From positions 29,709,838-29,773,837 of the forward strand of contig NC_060059.1 in assembly GCF_020283565.1 (NCBI RefSeq): a stretch of 64,000 nucleotides of DNA. The letters run 5' to 3'. A program made the position numbers and the translations under genes. Source of the DNA: Trifolium pratense. Lineage: Eukaryota; Streptophyta; Magnoliopsida; Fabales; Fabaceae. Positions 38,027 through 47,384 of the stretch are shown piece by piece (within the stretch, counting starts at the first letter, position 1; every line of letters begins with the position of its first letter). A model generated the notes under the pieces. The model had not been told where the DNA came from. It did not search any database and saw only the letters and a program-made list of their open reading frames with translations.

Positions 38027-39445
38027 GTCCCAACTAGGGGTGTGCATGGTCGGATAATTTGACAAACCAAACCATATCCAAACCGAAACCATTTAATTGG
38101 ATTTGGATTCATAACCATAACCATATTTTATTATAAACCGGTTATAAAACTGGTTATAAATTTGGTTATGGATATATAACCAGTTATTTTAACCAAACCA
38201 AATTTAAAAGTGGTCATTTTTTAAATCCAATTTTTAACCGGTTATTTTTAAATCTGATAAAAAAAATCAGTTATTTCATTTTAAAAACTGGTTTTAAAAC
38301 AATTTAAAAAAATCTTTTTTTTTTTGAAAAAAATCCAAATTTAGTAAAACTTGCGTAAAAAAAATAGTAAAGAAATCAGAATTTTATACATAGAATAAAT
38401 TCCTATATTTTATTTGGATAATGTAATTGAATTTCCTTAATTTAATTTTATTTATTTTAATAAAATCGACCATAAACCAAAAAATTGACCGAAAAACCGA
38501 AAAAATCGGCGGAAAAACCTAAAATCGGCTGAAAAACCTAAAATCGACCAAAAGCCCTAAAATCGACTATAAACTCTAAAATCGGCTGAAAACCCAAAAA
38601 ATTAATCGAAAACCCAAAAATCGACCCTAAACCCAAAAAATCGGCCGAAAAACCTAAAATCGGCAAAAAACCCAAAAATCGACTATAAACCCTAAAATCG
38701 ACCGAAAAACAAAAAAATCGACTATAAACCCTAATATCGGCCAAAAAATGGGTTTATAGTCGATTTTAGGTTTTTCGGCCGATTTTTTGGGTTTTCGGTC
38801 GATTTTTGGTTTTCCGGCCGATTTTTTGGGTTTTCGGCCGATTTTAGGGTTTATAGTTGATTTTTGGAATTTTGACCGATTTTAGGTTTTTTCTGCCGAT
38901 TTTTCGGGTTGCCGGCCAATTTTAGGGTTTATAGTCGATTTTTTGGATTTTGGCCGATTTTTTGGGTTTTTCGGTCGAATTTTGGTTTTTCGGCCGATTT
39001 TTTGAGTTTTCATCCGATTTTAGGGATTATAGTCAATTTTTGGAATTTTGGCCGATTTTAAGTTTTTCGGCAAATTTTTTAGATTTTTGGCCGATTTTAG
39101 GGTTTATAGTCAATTTTTGGGCTTTTGGCCAATTTTAGGTTTTTTCTGCCGATTTTTCGAGTTGCCGGCCGATTTTAGGTTTTTATAGGATAATTAGCGT
39201 AAAAAAAATAGTCAAAAGTTTCATATCAAAAAATGAAGAAATGCGCAAAAAGTCTAATCCAATGGATTTGGACATGGATATGGGCATTTAATTAAAAAAC
39301 CGGATTTACATAATGGATACCCAACCATTTTTAGAATGGTTTGGTTAATATCTGTTTCCAAATAACTAGTTATTTAGAGTTGGTTTTGGATTTGGATATA
39401 GTCATATCCATATGACCGGATATTTTGCACACCCCTAGTCCCAAC
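38027..39445. mobile_element. 1403-bp hAT element carrying a foldback repeat array
   Basis: The element spans 38035-39437, with perfect 8-bp duplications GTCCCAAC (38027-38034, 39438-39445) and 12-bp inverted ends TAGGGGTGTGCA. No transposase. The subterminal parts are rich in AACCGGTTAT-like words. The interior (38465-39185) is a long array of roughly 20-bp units, inverted near 38750. The left half repeats AAAATCGGCCGAAAAACCC-like units and the right half their complement. It is inserted in LINE sequence. Confidence 0.88.
38465..39185. repeat. Head-to-head ~20-bp tandem array inside the hAT element
   Basis: Units vary around TCGGCCGATTTTTTGGGTTT, often alternating with TAGGGTTTATAGTCGATTTT. 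Left half (38465-38745) is in complement orientation and right half (38755-39185) is forward. A longer period is visible where TTTTAGGGTTTATAGT recurs (near 38840, 38920 and 39090). Long frames through it (for example 38538-38744 minus and 38950-39138 plus) are repeat translations, not genes. Confidence 0.9.
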
Positions 39446-39754
39446 CAATTAAGAAAGCTTCTTGCTTTCCAATCCGCCACCCCACAAGAAATTTCATTGA
39501 ATACTAGCCAACTCTTTCAACACACATATCGGAGCCTTGAAAAAGAGAAGAAATATAACAGTAAGCTAGAAAGAATCGAGTTTATGAGAGTGACTTTAAC
39601 TCCTATAGATAAATTCCAACCTTTCCAACCATTTAAATTGTTAACGTAGTTTAAATACATAATTAGTTGTGTACAAATTGTCACAACTCATTAATCATTC
39701 ATGAATAGTATTAACAAATAACAACATTTTTTAAATATAACTTTAGAAGGTGAG

Positions 39755-41055
39755 GTACTTTCCTAATTGTACTCTTTTTGATTCTCATCTTGGTAATAAT
39801 CCGAGTTATGCTTGACAGAGTATTCGGAAGTCAAAGCAAGTACTTATGAATGGTTGCAGCTGGAAAATAGAAAACGGTACTAAAATCAAAGTTATGGGAG
39901 AACCTTGGATTAGGGAGGAAGATGTTCTTTGGATACAAGCACCACAAGTGCAAGGTATGTGTGATATTATAATTAATAATCTATTACTAATATGAAGAAG
40001 TGGGACAAGGATAAAATAGAGTCCACTTTTCCTTTGAATATCGCAAATTGCATTCTCAATGTGCCACTATTCGATGTAACTGATAATGACCAACTTGTTT
40101 GGTCAAATGATAATCATGGTTGTTATAGTGTTAAAAGAGGCTATAATATATTGTTAAAATTAACAAAGAAAGGCCACGGATCAACAGCCCCAGAGGATTG
40201 GAAATCGATTTGGAAAATGCATGCTCCTCCAAAAGTTAAACGCTTGGTTTGGAGAATTTGTAAGGGATGCTTACCGACCCAAATCCGACCAAAAGAAAGG
40301 TGCGTAAATTATCCCTTGATCTGTATTCTGTCCATTATGTGGGCAATGCAATAAAGATGAATGGCCTTTTCTGTTGGACTGTCATGATAGTAGGTTAGCA
40401 AGACAAGCTGCTAGTTTTGATGGAATTGTTTCCTAGCTGGTATGGGTCTTTTATGGAATAATAATAGAAAGTAGAAACAATTGTGTTTGTAATAATGAGA
40501 AGGAAGCGGGACTGTCATTAGGGACCAAAGCGTTATGCTTTTGGGAACAATAGAATGTTGTGAACAGCTTGCGTAGAAACACAGAACAGGCTGAGCAACA
40601 GCAACAGACACATTGGACAAGGCCACCGGTTAATTGATACAAATGCAATGTCGGCGCAGGCTTCCCAATGATATTGGAAAGACAAGTGCGGGTTAGTGCC
40701 TTAGAGATTCGAGGGGGCAGCTTGTAAGGTGAAGCAATAGTTATGTTAGAAGCTATGAAGGAAGTAGAGTAAAGAGACTTTACGAACGTCATCGTTGAAA
40801 CCGACTCAAAGAGTGTAGTGGATGTTATTCATTGCCTAAATTCCGGTGTTTCCGAATTTAGTTCCTTAATTTGTATGATTAAAAATATGTTGTCTTTATA
40901 TTTGAGCTTTGAAGTGAAATTCATAAAGCGACAAACGAATATAGTTGTCCATAAGCTTGCTAGAGCTGTCATTTCTTAATCTAGTCACTATGTTTTTGAG
41001 ATGATAACTATTTGTATTGAACTTTTAATATTGAATGATAAGTTTATGGTTGTAA
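39755..41055 (+). pseudogene. LINE C-terminal remnant with RNase H domain
   Basis: Shifting plus-strand frames give, in order: LGNNPSY, LMNGCSWKIENGTKIKVMGEPW, a zf-RVT region (VWSNDNHGCYSVKRGYNIL, WKMHAPPKVKRLVWRICKGCLPT) and an RVT_3-type RNase H segment (GEAIVMLEAMKEVE, then VETDSKSVVDVIHCL and KRQTNIVVHKLAR). Stops and frameshifts separate the parts. The opposite orientation and different sequence show it is not a continuation of the LINE to the left. A related RNase H remnant lies at 59.6 kb. Confidence 0.82.
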
Positions 41056-41369
41056 AAAAAATATAACCAACCATAATTTCTTTTTTTAGTAATTAACCAT
41101 AACCTTTTAAGCATTCAAGTACGTTATAGGTTGCACTAGAACTTGGTGACAAAAATTCCTTTTTTGTTGTTAGTGAAGCCATGTACTACTACTGCTGCCC
41201 AAATGTACTGTCAAACTATTTTTACGGTCGAGTGGGCAAAAAATTGTTTTCTAGACAAATTTTCAAAGCATGTTAAGGGGTCTTGGAACGTATTAAGGAG
41301 CTTAAAAGAATTTTTCGTCCTCAATGGCCACAAATACCAATCAGGTCCAATGAATTCAGACCCAAAAAC

Positions 41370-41492
41370 AACACATAGGACCTAATTAGGTTAAGAAATT
41401 GGAGGTCCAGGGTTCAAATCCTGGCAAGGAGAAAAACTAACATAAATATATTAACAATTTGCTTATCAAAAAAAAAAAAAACACAAAGGACC
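41370..41492 (+). mobile_element. SINE (97 bp) ending in CTTATC-A(n)
   Basis: The insert 41383-41479 lies between AACACATAGGACC (41370-41382) and AACACAAAGGACC (41480-41492), one mismatch in 13. It has a Pol III B box GGTTCAAATCC (41411-41421) with tRNA-like stem GTCCAGG/CCTGGC, a poor A box, an AT-rich body and a TTGCTTATC plus A(13) tail. That tail is the key to the micro-insertions elsewhere. Confidence 0.75.
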
Positions 41493-41499
41493 GGGAATG

Positions 41500-42790
41500 G
41501 ATTCTCTCAAGTATGATTTACACTTGAGAGAATAAACCTAATTGGTTGGAAAATTGGTGAACTTGCTTTGTAATGTTGTGGGAGTAGGATAGTTTATAGT
41601 ACTGTTATTTTTATTTACCTTATTTTCTTTCAGTTAGCAAACCCTTCTTTCGTTATAAATAAATAAAATCATGTAATAAGGAGTACAATCTATTTGGCCA
41701 TATATAGTGTGCTTCCATAAGACAATGTCACTAGTATAAACATGACTTAGTAATAGTATGAATAAAAGAGGAGAGAAAGCTCATCAAATTTTTCTTAAAA
41801 TTGTAATTCCCTTCCCCCCCTACTCTTGAGGTATCCCCCTAAATCTTCTTCCTATCAGTTTCTCCTATGTTAATCAACAAACAAAAACAACTACTCTCAA
41901 AACAAACAACAGACAGCTCATTTGCTGATTAACTAATAATATTTCAAGTTTACACAGAAACTTTTTGGTTTAGATGACTAAAAACACAAACACATCACCA
42001 GAACGAACCCGATTAAGCAGTGCACATGCCCAATCATATACACCACTTGGAAACAACCAGAAGTTGAAGTAAAAAATTCACAAGATAACACAACACTTCA
42101 TCTCACATTCTCATTACACCTACCCACGGTCACGGACAAAAGCCATCTTAATAACTACATCTTCCGCCTTATCAAAACTATACATATCAGAACCAAAATA
42201 TAAGGTACATATAATGTGATATTTAAAACAAATTCCCATACTCTATCGCTAGATCAACCCCATAGTTGTTTCCTTCATAAACCATGACTAGTTTTTCCAA
42301 TTAGAGCAAACCTTAACACATAATATATATGAAGTGAAAAAAATTTACAATTCAGTCCTAAAAGATAATTCTGGTTTCCTTTAGCATCCATAAGTTTTAT
42401 AACTCTAAGCAATAATCACATTCTCCACTCTTCATGACTAACCCAATTTTTAGAAAGTCTATGTTGAACGGTGTTTTCAAATGCCTATGTTGCTAGCATT
42501 ACAATTGTTATGTTGCTATCCAGTTCATACTTCACAAACTGTCAATACCAATAATATGTTCAAATATGAATTTCCTGCAGTTGAAAAATCACTTAGTTGC
42601 CACAGTCATACAAAATACAGTTGAAAAGTGACTCTTTGATCAAGCAACCTAGATTGAATAACTGCAGCAAATGCGCGATTTTTCAACTAAAAGTGAGTGC
42701 TGTCAAATAGCAACTATAAATCTACAACATAGCAGAATTCAAACTAAACATTATTGTTCCATAATAAGCTACTTAGTACAAAGTATTATC
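41500..42790. other. Intergenic stretch, no gene seen
   Basis: No supported frame on either strand. The composition is AT-rich without obvious repeats. It may hold the 3' flank of the minus-strand SMAP gene. Confidence 0.4.
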
Positions 42791-42793
42791 AAA

Positions 42794-42946
42794 TACTGCC
42801 TCTGGTCTCATGCACAAGCAACAATTCTTTTTTCAGGTTCATCGAATAACCGATGCATCTGGTCCTGGAAAAGGACTTGTTGCTCATCAGTTATTCAATG
42901 AACCTGGAAAACGACTAGTTGCTCATTTACGAGACCGGAGGGAGTA
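42794..42946. mobile_element. Stowaway MITE, 149 bp, nested hairpin
   Basis: TA duplications flank 42796-42944. The ends CTGCCTCTGGTCTC and complement CTCCCTCCGGTCTC are Stowaway-like. Inside, AACAATTCTTTTTTCAGGTTC and AGGACTTGTTGCTCATCAGTT blocks pair again, so almost the whole element folds back. Confidence 0.8.
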
Positions 42947-43306
42947 ATGGCTACAGCAGCTATAGCACCGTAGCTAAGAGGATTTTGAACAATTCGCAGC
43001 AATCGACAACACTTTTCACTCATTCAAAGACCAATTTGTATAGATCAAATAATTCAAGAACCAATAATAACACCAAAATCAAACAACAATTCACAATTCT
43101 AATTCTAAATTCATAATCAATCACATATAAAAAACACTAGCGTATTAAATCGCAAGATTCATAACAATTGAGTTGATTAATCACAAAACAGAAATCAATT
43201 TATCATATCATATTAACAAAAATCCAAGAAACAAAATACATCAGTTTGTGATTAATCTTTTCTTAACTAACATCATGAAGATGAAAACACGAAATAGGAA
43301 AAGGTG

Positions 43307-43486
43307 TTAGTTGATATCTGCATCATCGAAATCATCATGGAAGGAGTTGAAGAATTCGGCATCGACGAGTTTGCTCTCAGTGACGAGACCTTCGGCTAAG
43401 ATATCCAAATTGTCGCCATCGTCTACTTCCATAGCCATCGAAGTTATCTGCTCCTCCATCTCTCCGAACAAATCCATTGCTCTCAT
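43307..43486 (-). CDS. SMAP1: SMAP1-like small acidic protein (59 aa)
   Basis: Short intronless frame starting MRAMDLFGEMEEQITSMAME and ending FHDDFDDADIN. The open frame extends a few codons upstream only with a non-ATG codon, so I take this ATG. The protein is strongly acidic. Its C-terminal Phe/Asp-rich segment (DAEFFNSFHDDFDDADIN) matches the F/D region that defines plant SMALL ACIDIC PROTEIN 1/2. In Arabidopsis SMAP1 (62 residues) is a nuclear factor required for normal response to the synthetic auxin 2,4-D. N-terminal similarity is weaker but keeps SMAMEVDD. A telo-box lies about 55 bp upstream. Genes this small are easily missed; the conserved tail makes the call fairly safe. Confidence 0.85.
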   Translation of the reverse strand: MRAMDLFGEMEEQITSMAMEVDDGDNLDILAEGLVTESKLVDAEFFNSFHDDFDDADIN

Positions 43487-43537
43487 TACCGTCTTTCTCA
43501 CTATCTTGCGAAAATCGAATTGGTACTTTGCGCCAAA

Positions 43538-43546
43538 TTAGGGTTT
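43538..43546 (-). promoter_or_regulatory. Telo-box upstream of the SMAP gene
   Basis: AAACCCTAA on the minus strand, 52-60 bp before the start codon. It is an element frequent in promoters or leaders of plant genes active in dividing cells. No TATA box is evident. Confidence 0.4.
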
Positions 43547-43814
43547 TATGTATCAACTCAAAACGATTAAACATGCCTTTTGCCAAAAACGATGTCGTCT
43601 TTTATAGGCACTTCTTCTTTTTGTTTTTTTTTTTTTTTTACAAAATCTTTGAATTACTATTTATTTATTTTTTTAATTATCACAATTGCAATTTTTAATT
43701 TTTTACCGGTAAATAAAGTTAATTATAGTTTTGTCCTTTATTTTATTTTTATTTTTTTGTACAAAAAGAGGGTTGAAGTCTAAAGTAGGGCCGAAATCCA
43801 AAGCAAAATTACGA

Positions 43815-44335
43815 AACTAAACGAACATTTTTAGGAATAGACGCCTTAGAAAAATCATCAAAAAGAAGCTTGTGAAGTTCACTGGTTGGAGTCTCCACAA
43901 TAGTACGGTATAAAGAATTAATGGAAAGACTAAAATTAGCAAGTCAATCAGCACAACGATTTCTCTCCCTCCATGTGTGACGAATTTGGAAATGTCAATC
44001 CAAAGCCAACATATTGCGAATGCGCTGAACCAAAATGGAGAGCGCATCTCACTAAACTTGTTATCCATAATCATATCGATTAGAATCTTTGAGTCATTCT
44101 CCACTATGAGATGAGAAATCATTCCACACAAGATCCAAGTCAATGTACATACCCTACATTTCACCATGAAGAGCATTACAAGCTTCAATCCTCTTAATGT
44201 AACATTTAATACATCTCTTGACAGAATTGCGAAATAGGCCACCACACCTTGGAGTATCCCCACCTCCTCTGCAGGACTCGTCACTATTGAGCTTTATCCA
44301 CTCATCAAGACGATTTTTCCGGTTGATGTAGATTG
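43815..44335 (-). pseudogene. LINE-type RNase H (RVT_3) remnant
   Basis: Minus-strand frames give WIKLNSDESCRGGG, then IEACNALHGEMWGMYIDLDL-like and WRERNRCADWLANFSL-like segments, the usual order of the plant RVT_3 RNase H fold (Asp-Ser-Asp near the start, His/Asn and Asp-Trp-Leu-Ala near the end). A 155-codon frame (43817-44284) covers it in a different phase. Several frameshifts. It could derive from a LINE or from an RVT_3-only gene. Confidence 0.6.
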
Positions 44336-44339
44336 TTTC

Positions 44340-45440
44340 CTCTATTTTATGTATGTTTTTATCCCTTTATAGATTTTTGTCATGTTTGCATGAGTATGCA
44401 TGGAGAGTGACAATTCCACTATGTTAGTGGAGCCGAGAATAGTATTGTTTTTGTACTATGCTGGATTCCTATTGGTGGCCATGTGCTATGGAGGACGTGC
44501 ATGTCCTTGTATTTGGGAAAATCATCATGTATCGGAGTTTTGCCAATCCTTTGCTATGTTGGGCCTTTAATGTGCTCTTGGGCTTTAGTCTAGTCCGGAA
44601 CAGTTGCCCCCCAAATTCTTGCTATTAATATAGAATTTGAATCTTCTATGTTTAGAATGAAGAGTTCATTTACATTCTTTAAGGACGGGACATTGTTCGC
44701 TTTAATATATAAATCCTACAAGTAAGATATGGATGAGTGACATAACGTAGATAGAAATTATGGTATGATTCAATTTGATTCCGATAAAATGCTTATCCAT
44801 GTCTTTCGACATAATTTTGTTTTTGATCAAGGTGATAATTTTGAATCTAGGACGAAACTTAGAGCTATTTTTTGTTTTGTTCCGTTATGTGAAAGTTCCA
44901 TCTAGAGTTAGTGAGAGTATGTCGTGTTTGTTGGTATGAGTATCCGTTGTATTATGTTCTCGTTCTCATAGTTATCGATTACGTGCAGAACTCTTGGGTT
45001 TCCTTTGTACTTCGAAGTAACAGGTGTCCTGTGAAGTGAAACTTTTAGTGGCGACGAGGGGACATTTGTGTTCGCATTTGTCGCGTTTGTCCCCTACTCG
45101 CGCGTACGTGTACAGTGACGTGCCTAGACTACTCGAGTACTTGCAGTTCCCCAAGTTATCATATGAACCGTTGATTTTTAACTTTGAACTTCTTTAAATC
45201 TGGAGCATTTGTATCTTTTCATTTCATATAAATTAAATAAGCTGCAGCTTGTGAAGGAAAACTTTTACCCTCCTTATATTTTGTACCAAAGAACTTGATT
45301 CCTCTTCTTTTTCTTGGGTTTACTTAATCAAATCCAAATGGCTCAATATGTTGATCTTTCACTTTTGAATGGGTTCGTTCCTTCTCATTTTGCAAACATG
45401 GTCTTGTCCTTTTTTTTAGGACGAAGTCTAGGTATCATTC
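44340..45440. other. Intergenic stretch, origin unclear
   Basis: A somewhat GC-richer part at 44990-45150 contains CGCG-rich words and no frame over 60 codons. Possibly eroded transposon leader leading into the remnant at 45.44 kb. Confidence 0.35.
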
Positions 45441-45800
45441 ACCTGAGAGTTTGAAGAGTGCTTATACAAAGATTGGTAAACCCTATTCAACCTTCCTTGA
45501 AGATATGCAGTCGCTTGGATGTTTGTGTTATACCCGTGTATGAGATAGTTTTCTCTATGGTGTGGGTTACCATTCCTTTCACAAAATTTGAGGTAGGCGT
45601 TTTGAATCATCCTTGAATTGCTCCTTCTCAGTTACACCCCTTGTCTTGAGTGTTTATCAAAGTGTTTCAAATTTACGGTTGGTATAAGAATACCTATAAG
45701 TTTGTTTTTCAATCTTTTTCAAGTCAACGCAAAAATGTACTTTGAGCCTTTTGCATAGTCGCTTCCTGATTTCACTAGTAGGTTTCATCGTCTATTGATG
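45440..45800 (+). pseudogene. Degenerate plant transposon gag-like remnant
   Basis: Shifting frames give words such as PFTKFEV, LNHP followed by PSQLHPLSWVFIKVFQIY, resembling the conserved block APSQLHPNSWAF of the putative gypsy-type plant transposon family (Transposase_28-like). Heavily mutated. It lies about 0.6 kb before the MADS gene. Confidence 0.4.
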
Positions 45801-46042
45801 GAGACGGGTTTACTCTGAATGACGGAATTTGTAAGAATTTGTAATAGAAAACAATGGGTATAATAGAAATTTATAATAGAAATTTATAAAAATACTTTTT
45901 ATGTAAAAGAATAGTGAACAAAACAATATTTAAAAAATACATAAATTATAAAACAAATGATTTCTTAAAAATATTAATTGTAAATCTCTGTAAATAATGG
46001 TAAATGTCTTTTATAAAACAGTTTCATATAAATATAATAAAC

Positions 46043-46275
46043 TTCTACCGTGTCTAGTCAAAACAAATTCAAATTGGTGTATAGTCTACTTAATTTCTAC
46101 AGCGTATAGTCAAAAAGAATTCTACAGTGAAAATCAAATATCAATCGTGTTAAAAATGATTTCTACAGTGTATAGTCAAAAAGAATTCTACAGTGAAAAT
46201 CAAATCTCAATCGTGTTAAAAAATAATTCTACAGTGTCTAGTCAAAAAGAATTATACAGTTAAAAAGAATTCTTT
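46043..46275. repeat. 66-bp tandem repeats upstream of the MADS gene
   Basis: Units starting TTCTACAG at 46095, 46161 and 46227 have a 66-bp period. A diverged partial unit lies at 46044 and a partial one at the end. Each holds TAGTCAAAAAGAATTCTACAGT and TCAATCGTGTTAAAAA. They lie 170-400 bp before the MADS start codon. Spacers are part of the unit, unlike a CRISPR array. Confidence 0.85.
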
Positions 46276-46358
46276 GAATATTGATATTATATTAAATATT
46301 ATAACAAATATGTATTACTTTTGGACTATATTCAAACGACCGATATTTCAAGTTTGTC

Positions 46359-46366
46359 TATATAAG
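46359..46366 (+). promoter_or_regulatory. TATA box of the MADS gene
   Basis: TATATAAG lies 87 bp upstream of the start codon, predicting transcription near 46390 and a leader of about 55 nt. Confidence 0.6.
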
Positions 46367-46445
46367 TAGCACAACTAGAGTAATAAGAAAAACAAAACAA
46401 AACACATTTTCATAATTTTCTTTTTGTTTACCTATCATCATTGTC

Positions 46446-47175
46446 ATGGCTAGAAAGAAGATGAAGCTTGAATATATAACATGTAATTCAAAGAGGAGGG
46501 AAGCATTCAGAAAGAGAAAAAATGGTTAGACAATAGCCTAATATATAAAGCATGTTTATATTATTCTTGCATAACATACATATTGTACTATTCTAAAATG
46601 GTAAAGAGTATGATTTTTTTTTTTTAGATTCTCATTTGTTTGTATATATATTTTTTTTTGCTTCTCTTAACAATTCTTGTACTATTCTTGCATAACATAT
46701 ATTTTTTTTCACATATACATATTATTTATGGATCTAACAATATTATTTTTCAATAGGTCTTATGAAGAAGGCCAATGAACTTAGCACCCTTTGTGGAATA
46801 CAAGCATGTGTCATAGTCTATGATCAAAACAATCCTCAAGCAGAGGTTTGGCCATCAGATTCAGGAGTCAAAAGTGTGTTATCGAGGTTTAGAAGCTTGT
46901 CTGAATTTGAACGAAGCAAAAAGATGGTGGATCAGGAGGTCTTCTTAAGGGAAAGCATAGAGAAACGTCATGGCCAATTGAAGAAACAAAGGGAGGAAAC
47001 TAGAAAGAAGGAATTTACTGATATAATTAATAATTACATTCATAATGGAGAATTTAAAAGCAATTTAATGAGCAAAGATGATCTCGCTGTTTTCTCATCT
47101 TTTATCGATGAGAATTATCTGAAGGAAATCAATCAAAAGATGCAAGGAATGAAAATTGAAGCCCAAGATCCTTAG
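46446..47175 (+). CDS. AGL80-like type I (M-gamma) MADS-box protein
   Basis: Coding exons 46446-46524 and 46757-47175 give 165 residues. The first exon encodes MARKKMKLEYITCNSKRREA up to the RKRKNG motif. A 232-bp GT-AG intron interrupts the Gly codon. The second exon continues LMKKANELSTLCGIQACVIV. Together residues 1-60 are a full MADS DNA-binding/dimerisation domain. EVWPSDSGVKSVLSRFRSLS and KKMVDQEVFLRESIEK are the M-gamma/AGL80 signature. There is no K domain. AGL80 relatives act in the central cell and endosperm, usually as heterodimers with M-alpha proteins. Type I genes are normally intronless, so the intron in the MADS box is unusual. Without splicing the frame ends after 27 codons, and the second exon alone has an ATG. 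The 3' flank is transposon-like, so activity is uncertain. Confidence 0.85.
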
Positions 47176-47245
47176 GATCACATGAGATGTCAAGCTAATG
47201 AAGTTAAAAGAGCGCTTGTTGGGAGGCAACCCAATTTTTTTTTCC
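47176..47245 (+). repeat. Gypsy (Athila/Ogre-type) fragment after the MADS stop
   Basis: TCAAGCTAATGAAGTTAAAAG followed by GCGCTTGTTGGGAGGCAACCC is a stretch I recognise from the region after integrase in plant Athila/Ogre gypsy elements. It begins within a few bases of the MADS stop codon. Confidence 0.5.
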
Positions 47246-47384
47246 TTTAATGCTTACTATTTTGGTCAAAAAATAATGTATTATTTTCTAAAATGGAATT
47301 ATGTACTATTTTATATAAGCACCCTTCATGGATGTATGAATAAAATGAAATTTTACTTCTATTAATGGTTCATTAATAATTATA

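Larger units (their letters stand above)
37385..39650 (-). pseudogene. Degenerate LINE fragment split by three insertions
   Basis: On the minus strand, shifting frames give LINE reverse-transcriptase tail motifs. At 39640-39446 are GWKGWNLSIGVKVTL and LLYFFSF; at 38034-37800 ICLPKDRGGLGIKNL and KMSLWRGGGQ; at 37571-37390 FWKDKWLGPVPLKVLFPSLF. It is interrupted by a hAT element (38035-39437), a poly-T micro-insertion (37760-37784) and a small MITE (37572-37734). Frameshifts and stops are frequent. No host gene is involved. Confidence 0.8.

Noticed and set aside
38538..39138. Phe/Gly-rich open frames on both strands in the hAT element
   Set aside because: They translate a ~20-bp tandem array and show only its periodicity.
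46043..46275. Regularly spaced repeats that could suggest a CRISPR array
   Set aside because: The whole 66-bp unit is repeated, including the would-be spacers. It is an ordinary tandem repeat in a plant promoter.
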